NCBI GenBank assembly: GCA_032622095.1
Contig: CP136062.1
Coordinates: 17,363,739-17,427,738 of the forward strand
Source: Siphonodentalium dalli
Taxonomy: Eukaryota > Mollusca > Scaphopoda > Gadilida > Siphonodentaliidae
Direction of reading: 5' to 3'
Length of the DNA: 64,000 nt
Shown: positions 15,101-30,100 of the stretch, in pieces
Layout: each line of letters opens with the position of its first letter
Position numbering within the stretch: the first letter of the stretch is position 1
Position numbers and translations under genes: made by a program
Notes under the pieces: generated by a model
Database searches by the model: none
What the model was told of the DNA's origin: nothing
Seen by the model: only the letters and a program-made list of their open reading frames with translations

Positions 15101-18100
15101 GAGTACAGACTTACTTCAGCACACGAGCAGTCGGTCATTATTCACACCGTACTGAGTACAGACTTACTTCAGCACACGAGCAGTCGGTCATTATTCACAC
15201 CATACTGAGTACAGACTTACTTCAGCACACGAGCAGTCGGTCATTATTCACACCATACTGAGTACAGACTTACTTCAGCACACGAGCAGTCGGTCATTAT
15301 TCACACCGTACTGAGTACAGACCTACTTCAGCACACGAGCAGTCGGTCATTATTCACACCATACTGAGTACAGACTTACTTCAGCACACGAGCAGTCAGT
15401 CATTATTCACACCATACTGAGTACAGACTTACTTCAGCACACGAGCAGTCGGTCATTATTCACACCATACTGAGTACAGACTTACTTCAGCACACGAGCA
15501 GTCGGTCATTATTCACACCATACTGAGTACAGAATTACTTCAGCACACGAGCAGTCAGTCATTATTCACACCATACTGAGTACAGACTTACTTCAGCACA
15601 CGAGCAGTCAGTCATTATTCACACTGTACTGCGTACAGACTTACTTCAGCACACGAGCAGTCAGTCATTATTCACACTGTACTGAGTACAGACTTACTTC
15701 AGCACACGAGCAGTCGGTCATTATTCACACCATACTGAGTACAGACTTACTTCAGCACACGAGCAGTCGGTCATTATTCACACCGTACTGACTACAGACC
15801 TACTTCAGCACATGAGCAGTCAGTCATTATTCACACCATACTGAGTACAGACTTACTTCAGCACACGAGCAGTCGGTCATTATTGACACCATACTGAGTA
15901 CAGACTTACTTCAGCACACGAGCAGTCAGTCATTATTAACACCATACTGAGTACAGACTTACTTCAGCACACGAGCAGTCGGTCATTATTCACACCATAC
16001 TGAGTACAGACTTACTTCAGCACACGAGCAGTCAGTCATTATTCACACCATACTGAGTACAGACTTACTTCAGCACACGAGCAGTCGGTCATTATTCACA
16101 CCATACTGAGTACAGACTTACTTCAGCACACGAGCAGTCAGTCATTATTCACACTGTACTGCGTACAGACTTACTTCAGCACACGAGCAGTCGGTTATTA
16201 TTCACACCATACTGAGTACAGACTTACTTCAGCACACGAGCAGTCAGTTATTATTCACACCGTACTGAGTACAGACTTACTTCAGCACACGAGCAGTCGG
16301 TCATTATTCACACCGTACTGAGTACAGACCTACTTTAGCACACGAGCAGTCGGTCATTATTCACACCGTACTGAGTACAGACTTACTTCAGCACACGAGC
16401 AGTCGGTCATTATTCACACCATATTGAGTACAGACTTACTTCAGCACACGAGCAGTCGGTCATTATTCACACCGTACTGAGTACAGACCTACTTCAGCAC
16501 ACGAGCAGTCGGTCATTATTCACACCGTACTGCGTACAGACTTACTTCAGCACACGAGCAGTCGGTCATTATTCACACCATACTGAGTACAGACTTACTT
16601 CAGCACACGAGCAGTCAGTCATTATTCACACCGTACTGAGTACAGACCTACTTCAGCACACGAGCAGTCGGTCATTATTCACACTGTACTGAGTACAGAC
16701 TTACTTCAGCACACGAGCAGTCAGTCATTATTCACACCATACTGTGTACAGACTTACTTCAGCACACGAGCAGTCAGTCATTATTCACACTGTACTGCGT
16801 ACAGACCTACTTCAGCACACGAGCAGTCAGTCATTATTCACACTGTACTGAGTACAGACGTACTTCAGCACACGAGCAGTCGGTCATTATTCACACCATA
16901 CTGAGTACAGACTTACTTCAGCACACGAGCAGTCGGTCATTATTCACACCATACTGAGTACAGACGTACTTCAGCACACGAGCAGTCGGTCATTATTCAC
17001 ACCATACTGAGTACAGACTTACTTCAGCACACGAGCAGTCAGTCATTATTCACACCGTACTGACTACAGACTTACTTCAGCACACGAGCAGTCAGTCATT
17101 ATTCACACTGTACTGTGTACAGACTTACTTCAGCACACGAGCAATCGGTCATTATTCACACCATACTGAGTACATACCTACTTCAGCACACGAGCAGTCA
17201 GTCATTATTCACACTGTACTGCGTACAGACGTACTTCAGCACACGAGCAGTCAGTCATTATTCACACTGTACTGCGTACAGACCTACTTCAGCAGACGAG
17301 CAGTCAGTCATTATTCACACTGTACTAAGTACAGACGTACTTCAGCACACGAGCAGTCGGTCATTATTCACACCATACTGAGTACAGACTTACTTCAGCA
17401 CACGAGCAGTCGGTTATTATTCACACTGTACTGCGTACAGACTTACTTCAGCACACGAGCAGTCGGTCATTATTCACACCGTACTGAGTACAGACCTACT
17501 TCAGCACACGAGCAGTCGGTCATTATTCACACCATACTGAGTACAGACTTACTTCAGCACACGAGCAGTCAGTCATTATTCACACCATACTGAGTACAGA
17601 CTTACTTCAGCACACGAGCAGTCAGTCATTATTCACACCATACTGAGTACAGACTTACTTCAGCACACGAGCAGTCAGTCATTATTCACACCATACTGAG
17701 TACAGACTTACTTCAGCACACGAGCAGTCGGTCATTATTCACACCATACTGAGTACAGACTTACTTCAGCACACGAGCAGTCGGTCATTATTCACACTGT
17801 ACTGAGTACAGACTTACATCAGCACACGAGCAGTCAGTCATTATTCACACCGTACTGAGTACAGACCTACTTCAGCACACGAGCAGTCGGTCATTATTCA
17901 CACCGTACTGAGTACAGACTTACTTCAGCACACGAGCAGTCAGTCATTATTCACACCGTACTGAGTACAGACTTACTTCAGCACACGAGCAGTCGGTCAT
18001 TATTCACACTGTACTGAGTACAGACTTACATCAGCACACGAGCAGTCAGTCATTATTCACACCATACTGAGTACAGACCTACTTTAGCACACGAGCAGTC

Positions 18101-21100
18101 GGTCATTATTCACACCGTACTGAGTACAGACTTACTTCAGCACACGAGCAGTCAGTCATTATTCACACCTTACTGAGTACAGACTTACTTCAGCACACGA
18201 GCAGTCGGTCATTATTCACACCGTACTGAGTACAGACCTACTTCAGCACACGAGCAGTCAGTCATTATTCACACCGTACTGAGTACAGACTTACTTCAGC
18301 ACACGAGCAGTCAGTCATTATTCACACCATACTGCGTACAGACCTACTTCAGCACACGAGCAGTCGGTCATTATTTACACCGTACTGAGTACAGACTTAC
18401 TTCAGCACACGAGCAGTCAGTCATTATTCACACCATACTGAGTACAGACTTACTTCAGCACACGAGCAGTCAGTCATTATTCACACCATACTGAGTACAG
18501 ACTTACTTCAGCACACGAGCAGTCGGTCATTAATTACACCGTACTGAGTACAGACTTACTTCAGCACACGAGCAGTCAGTCATTATTCACACCATACTGC
18601 GTACAGACCTACTTCAGCACACGAGCAGTCGGTCATTATTTACACCGTACTGAGTACAGACTTACTTCAGCACACGAGCAGTCAGTCATTATTCACACCA
18701 TACTGCGTACAGACCTACTTCAGCACACGAGCAGTCGGTCATTATTCACACCATACTGCGTACAGACCTACTTCAGCACACGAGCAGTCGGTCATTATTT
18801 ACACCGTACTGAGTACAGACTTACTTCAGCACACGAGCAGTCAGTCATTATTCACACCATACTGCGTACAGACCTACTTCAGCACACGAGCAGTCAGTCA
18901 GTATTCACACCATACTGCGTACAGACCTACTTCAGCACACGAGCAGTCGGTCATTATTTACACCGTACTGAGTACAGACTTACTTCAGCACACGAGCAGT
19001 CAGTCATTATTCACACCATACTGCGTACAGACCTACTTCAGCACACGAGCAGTCGGTCATTATTTACACCGTACTGAGTACAGACTTACTTCAGCACACG
19101 AGCAGTCAGTCATTATTCACACCATACTGAGTACAGACTTACTTCAGCACACGAGCAGTCAGTCATTTTTCACACCATACTGAGTACAGACTTACTTCAG
19201 CACACGAGCAGTCGGTCATTATTCACACTGTACTGCGTACAGACTTACTTCAGCACACGAGCAGTCGGTCATTATTCACACCATACTGAGTACAGACTTA
19301 CTTCAGCACACGAGCAGTCAGTCATTATTCACACCATACTGAGTACAGACTTACTTCAGCACACGAGCAGTCGGTCATTATTCACACCGTACTGAGTACA
19401 GACTTACTTCAGCACACGAGCAGTCGGTCATTATTCACACCATACTGAGTACAGACTTACTTCAGCACACGAGCAGTCGGTCATTATTCACACCATACTG
19501 AGTACAGACTTACTTCAGCACACGAGCAGTCGGTCATTATTCACACCGTACTGAGTACAGACCTACTTCAGCACACGAGCAGTCGGTCATTATTCACACC
19601 ATACTGAGTACAGACTTACTTCAGCACACGAGCAGTCAGTCATTATTCACACCATACTGAGTACAGACTTACTTCAGCACACGAGCAGTCGGTCATTATT
19701 CACACCATACTGAGTACAGACTTACTTCAGCACACGAGCAGTCGGTCATTATTCACACCATACTGAGTACAGAATTACTTCAGCACACGAGCAGTCAGTC
19801 ATTATTCACACCATACTGAGTACAGACTTACTTCAGCACACGAGCAGTCAGTCATTATTCACACTGTACTGCGTACAGACTTACTTCAGCACACGAGCAG
19901 TCAGTCATTATTCACACTGTACTGCGTACAGACTTACTTCAGCACACGAGCAGTCGGTCATTATTCACACCATACTGAGTACAGACTTACTTCAGCACAC
20001 GAGCAGTCGGTCATTATTCACACCGTACTGACTACAGACCTACTTCAGCACACGAGCAGTCGGTCATTATTCACACCATACTGAGTACAGACTTACTTCA
20101 GCACACGAGCAGTCGGTCATTATTCACACCATACTGAGTACAGACTTACTTCAGCACACGAGCAGTCAGTCATTATTCACACCATACTGAGTACAGACTT
20201 ACTTCAGCACACGAGCAGTCGGTCATTATTCACACCATACTGAGTACAGACTTACTTCAGCACACGAGCAGTCAGTCATTATTCACACCGTACTGCGTAC
20301 AGACTTACTTCAGCACACGAGCAGTCGGTTATTATTCACACCATACTGAGTACAGACTTACTTCAGCACACGAGCAGTCAGTTATTATTCACACCGTACT
20401 GAGTACAGACTTACTTCAGCACACGAGCAGTCGGTCATTATTCACACCGTACTGAGTACAGACCTACTTCAGCACACGAGCAGTCGGTCATTATTCACAC
20501 CGTACTGAGTACAGACTTACTTCAGCACACGAGCAGTCGGTTATTATTCACACCATACTGAGTACAGACTTACTTCAGCACACGAGCAGTCGGTTATTAT
20601 TCACACCATACTGAGTACAGACTTACTTCAGCACACGAGCAGTCAGTCATTATTCACACCATACTGAGTACAGACTTACTTCAGCACACGAGCAGTCAGT
20701 CATTATTCACACCATACTGAGTACAGACTTACTTCAGCACACGAGCAGTCGGTCATTATTCACACCATACTGAGTACAGACTTACTTCAGCACACGAGCA
20801 GTCGGTCATTATTCACACTGTACTGAGTACAGACTTACATCAGCACACGAGCAGTCAGTCATTATTCACACCGTACTGAGTACAGACCTACTTCAGCACA
20901 CGAGCAGTCGGTCATTATTCACACCGTACTGAGTACAGACTTCTTCAGCACACGAGCAGTCAGTCATTATTCACACCGTACTGAGTACAGACTTACTTCA
21001 GCACACGAGCAGTCGGTCATTATTCACACTGTACTGAGTACAGACTTACATCAGCACACGAGCAGTCAGTCATTATTCACACCGTACTGAGTACAGACCT

Positions 21101-24100
21101 ACTTTAGCACACGAGCAGTCGGTCATTATTCACACCGTACTGAGTACAGACTTACTTCAGCACACGAGCAGTCAGTCATTATTCACACCTTACTGAGTAC
21201 AGACTTACTTCAGCACACGAGCAGTCGGTCATTATTCACACCGTACTGAGTACAGACCTACTTCAGCACACGAGCAGTCAGTCATTATTCACACCGTACT
21301 GAGTACAGACTTACTTCAGCACACGAGCAGTCAGTCATTATTCACACCATACTGCGTACAGACCTACTTCAGCACACGAGCAGTCGGTCATTATTTACAC
21401 CGTACTGAGTACAGACTTACTTCAGCACACGAGCAGTCAGTCATTATTCACACCATACTGAGTACAGACTTACTTCAGCACACGAGCAGTCAGTCATTAT
21501 TCACACCATACTGAGTACAGACTTACTTCAGCACACGAGCAGTCGGTCATTATTTACACCGTACTGAGTACAGACTTACTTCAGCACACGAGCAGTCAGT
21601 CATTATTCACACCATACTGCTTACAGACCTACTTCAGCACACGAGCAGTCGGTCATTATTTACACCGTACTGAGTACAGACTTACTTCAGCACACGAGCA
21701 GTCAGTCATTATTCACACCATACTGCGTACAGACCTACTTCAGCACACGAGCAGTCGGTCATTATTCACACCATACTGCGTACAGACCTACTTCAGCACA
21801 CGAGCAGTCGGTCATTATTTACACCGTACTGAGTACAGACTTACTTCAGCACACGAGCAGTCAGTCATTATTCACACCATACTGCGTACAGACCTACTTC
21901 AGCACACGAGCAGTCAGTCATTATTCACACCATACTGCGTACAGACCTACTTCAGCACACGAGCAGTCGGTCATTATTTACACCGTACTGAGTACAGACT
22001 TACTTCAGCACACGAGCAGTCAGTCATTATTCACACCATACTGCGTACAGACCTACTTCAGCACACGAGCAGTCGGTCATTATTTACACCGTACTGAGTA
22101 CAGACTTACTTCAGCACACGAGCAGTCAGTCATTATTCACACCATACTGAGTACAGACTTACTTCAGCACACGAGCAGTCAGTCATTATTCACACCATAC
22201 TGAGTACAGACTTACTTCAGCACACGAGCAGTCGGTCATTATTCACACTGTACTGCGTACAGACTTACTTCAGCACACGAGCAGTCGGTCATTATTCACA
22301 CCATACTGAGCACAGACTTACTTCAGCACACGAGCAGTCAGTCATTATTCACACCATACTGAGTACAGACTTACTTCAGCACACGAGCAGTCGGTCATTA
22401 TTCACACCGTACTGAGTACAGACTTACTTCAGCACACGAGCAGTCGGTCATTATTCACACCATACTGAGTACAGACTTACTTCAGCACACGAGCAGTCGG
22501 TCATTATTCACACCATACTGAGTACAGACTTACTTCAGCACACGAGCAGTCGGTCATTATTCACACCGTACTGAGTACAGACCTACTTCAGCACACGAGC
22601 AGTCGGTCATTATTCACACCATACTGAGTACAGACTTACTTCAGCACACGAGCAGTCAGTCATTATTCACACCATACTGAGTACAGACTTACTTCAGCAC
22701 ACGAGCAGTCGGTCATTATTCACACCATACTGAGTACAGACTTACTTCAGCACACGAGCAGTCGGTCATTATTCACACCATACTGAGTACAGAATTACTT
22801 CAGCACACGAGCAGTCAGTCATTATTCACACCATACTGAGTACAGACTTACTTCAGCACACGAGCAGTCAGTCATTATTCACACTGTACTGCGTACAGAC
22901 TTACTTCAGCACACGAGCAGTCAGTCATTATTCACACTGTACTGAGTACAGACTTACTTCAGCACACGAGCAGTCGGTCATTATTCACACCATACTGAGT
23001 ACAGACTTACTTCAGCACACGAGCAGTCGGTCATTATTCACACCGTACTGACTACAGACCTACTTCAGCACATGAGCAGTCGGTCATTATTCACACCATA
23101 CTGAGTACAGACTTACTTCAGCACACGAGCAGTCGGTCATTATTCACACCATACTGAGTACAGACTTACTTCAGCACACGAGCAGTCAGTCATTATTAAC
23201 ACCATACTGAGTACAGACTTACTTCAGCACACGAGCAGTCGGTCATTATTCACACCATACTGAGTACAGACTTACTTCAGCACACGAGCAGTCAGTCATT
23301 ATTCACACCATACTGAGTACAGACTTACTTCAGCACACGAGCAGTCGGTCATTATTCACACCATACTGAGTACAGACTTACTTCAGCACACGAGCAGTCA
23401 GTCATTATTCACACTGTACTGCGTACAGACTTACTTCAGCACACGAGCAGTCGGTTATTATTCACACCATACTGAGTACAGACTTACTTCAGCACACGAG
23501 CAGTCAGTTATTATTCACACCGTACTGAGTACAGACTTACTTCAGCACACGAGCAGTCGGTCATTATTCACACCGTACTGAGTACAGACCTACTTCAGCA
23601 CACGAGCAGTCGGTCATTATTCACACCGTACTGCGTACAGACTTACTTCAGCACACGAGCAGTCGGTCATTATTCACACCATATTGAGTACAGACTTACT
23701 TCAGCACACGAGCAGTCGGTCATTATTCACACCGTACTGAGTACAGACCTACTTCAGCACACGAGCAGTCGGTCATTATTCACACCGTACTGCGTACAGA
23801 CTTACTTCAGCACACGAGCAGTCGGTCATTATTCACACCATACTGAGTACAGACTTACTTCAGCACACGAGCAGTCAGTCATTATTCACACCGTACTGAG
23901 TACAGACCTACTTTAGCACACGAGCAGTCGGTCATTATTCACACTGTACTGAGTACAGACTTACTTCAGCACACGAGCAGTCAGTCATTATTCACACTGT
24001 ACTACGTACAGACCTACTTCAGCACACGAGCAGTCAGTCATTATTCACACTGTACTGAGTACAGACGTACTTCAGCACACGAGCAGTCGGTCATTATTCA

Positions 24101-27100
24101 CACCATACTGAGTACAGACTTACTTCAGCACACGAGCAGTCGGTCATTATTCACACCATACTGAGTACAGACGTACTTCAGCACATGAGCAGTCGGTCAT
24201 TATTCACACCATACTGAGTACAGACTTACTTCAGCACACGAGCAGTCAGTCATTATTCACACCGTACTGACTACAGACTTACTTCAGCACACGAGCAGTC
24301 AGTCATTATTCACACTGTACTGTGTACAGACTTACTTCAGCACACGAGCAGTCGGTCATTATTCACACCATACTGAGTACATACCTACTTCAGCACACGA
24401 GCAGTCAGTCATTATTCACACTGTACTGCGTACAGACGTACTTCAGCACACGAGCAGTCAGTCATTATTCACACTGTACTGCGTACAGACCTACTTCAGC
24501 ACACGAGCAGTCAGTCATTATTCACACTGTACTAAGTACAGACGTACTTCAGCACACGAGCAGTCGGTCATTATTCACACCATACTGAGTACAGACTTAC
24601 TTCAGCACACGAGCAGTCGGTTATTATTCACACTGTACTGCGTACAGACTTACTTCAGCACACGAGCAGTCGGTCATTATTCACACCGTACTGAGTACAG
24701 ACCTACTTCAGCACACGAGCAGTCGGTCATTATTCACACCATACTGAGTACAGACTTACTTCAGCACACGAGCAGTCAGTCATTATTCACACCATACTGA
24801 GTACAGACTTACTTCAGCACACGAGCAGTCAGTCATTATTCACACCATACTGAGTACAGACTTACTTCAGCACACGAGCAGTCAGTCATTATTCACACCA
24901 TACTGAGTACAGACTTACTTCAGCACACGAGCAGTCGGTCATTATTCACACCATACTGAGTACAGACTTACTTCAGCACACGAGCAGTCGGTCATTATTC
25001 ACACTGTACTGAGTACAGACTTACATCAGCACACGAGCAGTCAGTCATTATTCACACCGTACTGAGTACAGACCTACTTCAGCACACGAGCAGTCGGTCA
25101 TTATTCACACCGTACTGAGTACAGACTTACTTCAGCACACGAGCAGTCAGTCATTATTCACACCGTACTGAGTACAGACTTACTTCAGCACACGAGCAGT
25201 CGGTCATTATTCACACTGTACTGAGTACAGACTTACATCAGCACACGAGCAGTCAGTCATTATTCACACCGTACTGAGTACAGACCTACTTTAGCACACG
25301 AGCAGTCGGTCATTATTCACACCGTACTGAGTACAGACTTACTTCAGCACACGAGCAGTCAGTCATTATTCACACCTTACTGAGTACAGACTTACTTCAG
25401 CACACGAGCAGTCGGTCATTATTCACACCGTACTGAGTACAGACCTACTTCAGCACACGAGCAGTCAGTCATTATTCACACCGTACTGAGTACAGACTTA
25501 CTTCAGCACATGAGCAGTCAGTCATTATTCACACCATACTGCGTACAGACCTACTTCAGCACACGAGCAGTCGGTCATTATTTACACCGTACTGAGTACA
25601 GACTTACTTCAGCACACGAGCAGTCAGTCATTATTCTCACCATACTGAGTACAGACTTACTTCAGCACACGAGCAGTCAGTCATTATTCACACCATACTG
25701 AGTACAGACTTACTTCAGCACACGAGCAGTCGGTCATTATTTACACCGTACTGAGTACAGACTTACTTCAGCACACGAGCAGTCAGTCATTATTCACACC
25801 ATACTGCGTACAGACCTACTTCAGCACACGAGCAGTCGGTCATTATTTACACCGTACTGAGTACAGACTTACTTCAGCACACGAGCAGTCAGTCATTATT
25901 CACACCATACTGCGTACAGACCTACTTCAGCACACGAGCAGTCGGTCATTATTCACACCATACTGCGTACAGACCTACTTCAGCACACGAGCAGTCGGTC
26001 ATTATTTACACCGTACTGAGTACAGACTTACTTCAGCACACGAGCAGTCAGTCATTATTCACACCATACTGCGTACAGACCTACTTCAGCACACGAGCAG
26101 TCAGTCAGTATTCACACCATACTGCGTACAGACCTACTTCAGCACACGAGCAGTCGGTCATTATTTACACCGTACTGAGTACAGGCTTACTTCAGCACAC
26201 GAGCAGTCAGTCATTATTCACACCATACTGCGTACAGACCTACTTCAGCACACGAGCAGTCGGTCATTATTTACACCGTACTGAGTACAGACTTACTTCA
26301 GCACACGAGCAGTCAGTCATTATTCACACCATACTGAGTACAGACTTACTTCAGCACACGAGCAGTCAGTCATTATTCACACCATACTGAGTACAGACTT
26401 ACTTCAGCACACGAGCAGTCGGTCATTATTCACACTGTACTGCGTACAGACTTACTTCAGCACACGAGCAGTCGGTCATTATTCACACCATACTGAGTAC
26501 AGACTTACTTCAGCACACGAGCAGTCAGTCATTATTCACACCATACTGAGTACAGACTTACTTCAGCACACGAGCAGTCGGTCATTATTCACACCGTACT
26601 GAGTACAGACTTACTTCAGCACACGAGCAGTCGGTCATTATTCACACCATACTGAGTACAGACTTACTTCAGCACACGAGCAGTCGGTCATTATTCACAC
26701 CATACTGAGTACAGACTTACTTCAGCACACGAGCAGTCGGTCATTATTCACACCGTACTGAGTACAGACCTACTTCAGCACACGAGCAGTCGGTCATTAT
26801 TCACACCATACTGAGTACAGACTTACTTCAGCACACGAGCAGTCAGTCATTATTCACACCATTCTGAGTACAGACTTACTTCAGCACACGAGCAGTCGGT
26901 CATTATTCACACCATACTGAGTACAGACTTACTTCAGCACACGAGCAGTCGGTCATTATTCACACTGTACTGAGTACAGAATTACTTCAGCACACGAGCA
27001 GTCAGTCATTATTCACACCATACTGAGTACAGACTTACTTCAGCACACGAGCAGTCAGTCATTATTCACACTGTACTGCGTACAGACTTACTTCAGCACA

Positions 27101-30100
27101 CGAGCAGTCAGTCATTATTCACAGTGTACTGCGTACAGACTTACTTCAGCACACGAGCAGTCGGTCATTATTCACACCATACTGAGTACAGACTTACTTC
27201 AGCACACGAGCAGTCGGTCATTATTCACACCGTACTGACTACAGACCTACTTCAGCACACGAGCAGTCGGTCATTATTCACACCATACTGAGTACAGACT
27301 TACTTCAGCACACGAGCAGTCGGTCATTATTCACACCATACTGAGTACAGACTTACTTCAGCACACGAGCAGTCAGTCATTATTCACACCATACTGAGTA
27401 CAGACTTACTTCAGCACACGAGCAGTCGGTCATTATTCACACCATACTGAGTACAGACTTACTTCAGCACACGAGCAGTCAGTCATTATTCACACCATAC
27501 TGAGTACAGACTTACTTCAGCACACGAGCAGTCAGTCATTATTCACACCGTACTGAGTACAGACCTAGCACACGAGCAGTCGGTCATTATTCACACTGTA
27601 CTGAGTACAGACTTACTTCAGCACACGAGCAGTCAGTCATTATTCACACCATACTGTGTACAGACTTACTTCAGCACACGAGCAGTCAGTCATTATTCAC
27701 ACTGTACTACGTACAGACCTACTTCAGCACACGAGCAGTCAGTCATTATTCACACTGTACTGAGTACAGACGTACTTCAGCACACGAGCAGTCGGTCATT
27801 ATTCACACCATACTGAGTACAGACTTACTTCAGCACACGAGCAGTCGGTCATTATTCACACCATACTGAGTACAGACGTACTTCAGCACACGAGCAGTCG
27901 GTCATTATTCACACCATACTGAGTACAGACTTACTTCAGCACACGAGCAGTCAGTCATTATTCACACCGTACTGACTACAGACTTACTTCAGCACACGAG
28001 CAGTCAGTCATTATTCACACTGTACTGTGTACAGACTTACTTCAGCACACGAGCAGTCGGTCATTATTCACACCATACTGAGTACATACCTACTTCAGCA
28101 CACGAGCAGTCAGTCATTATTCACACTGTACTGCGTACAGACGTACTTCAGCACACGAGCAGTCAGTCATTATTCACACTGTACTGCGTACAGACCTACT
28201 TCAGCACACGAGCAGTCAGTCATTATTCACACTGTACTAAGTACAGACGTACTTCAGCACACGAGCAGTCGGTCATTATTCACACCATACTGAGTACAGA
28301 CTTACTTCAGCACACGAGCAGTCGGTTATTATTCACACTGTACTGCGTACAGACTTACTTCAGCACACGAGCAGTCGGTCATTATTCACACCGTACTGAG
28401 TACAGACCTACTTCAGCACACGAGCAGTCGGTCATTATTCACACCATACTGAGTACAGACTTACTTCAGCACACGAGCAGTCAGTCATTATTCACACCAT
28501 ACTGAGTACAGACTTACTTCAGCACACGAGCAGTCAGTCATTATTCACACCATACTGAGTACAGACTTACTTCAGCACACGAGCAGTCAGTCATTATTCA
28601 CACCATACTGAGTACAGACTTACTTCAGCACACGAGCAGTCGGTCATTATTCACACCATACTGAGTACAGACTTACTTCAGCACACGAGCAGTCGGTCAT
28701 TATTCACACTGTACTGAGTACAGACTTACATCAGCACACGAGCAGTCAGTCATTATTCACACCGTACTGAGTACAGACCTACTTCAGCACACGAGCAGTC
28801 GGTCATTATTCACACCGTACTGAGTACAGACTTACTTCAGCACACGAGCAGTCAGTCATTATTCACACCGTACTGAGTACAGACTTACTTCAGCACACGA
28901 GCAGTCGGTCATTATTCACACTGTACTGAGTACAGACTTACATCAGCACACGAGCAGTCAGTCATTATTCACACCGTACTGAGTACAGACCTACTTTAGC
29001 ACACGAGCAGTCGGTCATTATTCACACCGTACTGAGTACAGACTTACTTCAGCACACGAGCAGTCAGTCATTATTCACACCTTACTGAGTACAGACTTAC
29101 TTCAGCACACGAGCAGTCGGTCATTATTCACACCGTACTGAGTACAGACCTACTTCAGCACACGAGCAGTCAGTCATTATTCACACCGTACTGAGTACAG
29201 ACTTACTTCAGCACATGAGCAGTCAGTCATTATTCACACCATACTGCGTACAGACCTACTTCAGCACACGAGCAGTCGGTCATTATTTACACCGTACTGA
29301 GTACAGACTTACTTCAGCACACGAGCAGTCAGTCATTATTCTCACCATACTGAGTACAGACTTACTTCAGCACACGAGCAGTCAGTCATTATTCACACCA
29401 TACTGAGTACAGACTTACTTCAGCACACGAGCAGTCGGTCATTATTTACACCGTACTGAGTACAGACTTACTTCAGCACACGAGCAGTCAGTCATTATTC
29501 ACACCATACTGCGTACAGACCTACTTCAGCACACGAGCAGTCGGTCATTATTTACACCGTACTGAGTACAGACTTACTTCAGCACACGAGCAGTCAGTCA
29601 TTATTCACACCATACTGCGTACAGACCTACTTCAGCACACGAGCAGTCGGTCATTATTCACACCATACTGCGTACAGACCTACTTCAGCACACGAGCAGT
29701 CGGTCATTATTTACACCGTACTGAGTACAGACTTACTTCAGCACACGAGCAGTCAGTCATTATTCACACCATACTGCGTACAGACCTACTTCAGCACACG
29801 AGCAGTCAGTCAGTATTCACACCATACTGCGTACAGACCTACTTCAGCACACGAGCAGTCGGTCATTATTTACACCGTACTGAGTACAGACTTACTTCAG
29901 CACACGAGCAGTCAGTCATTATTCACACCATACTGCGTACAGACCTACTTCAGCACACGAGCAGTCGGTCATTATTTACACCGTACTGAGTACAGACTTA
30001 CTTCAGCACACGAGCAGTCAGTCATTATTCACACCATACTGAGTACAGACTTACTTCAGCACACGAGCAGTCAGTCATTATTCACACCATACTGAGTACA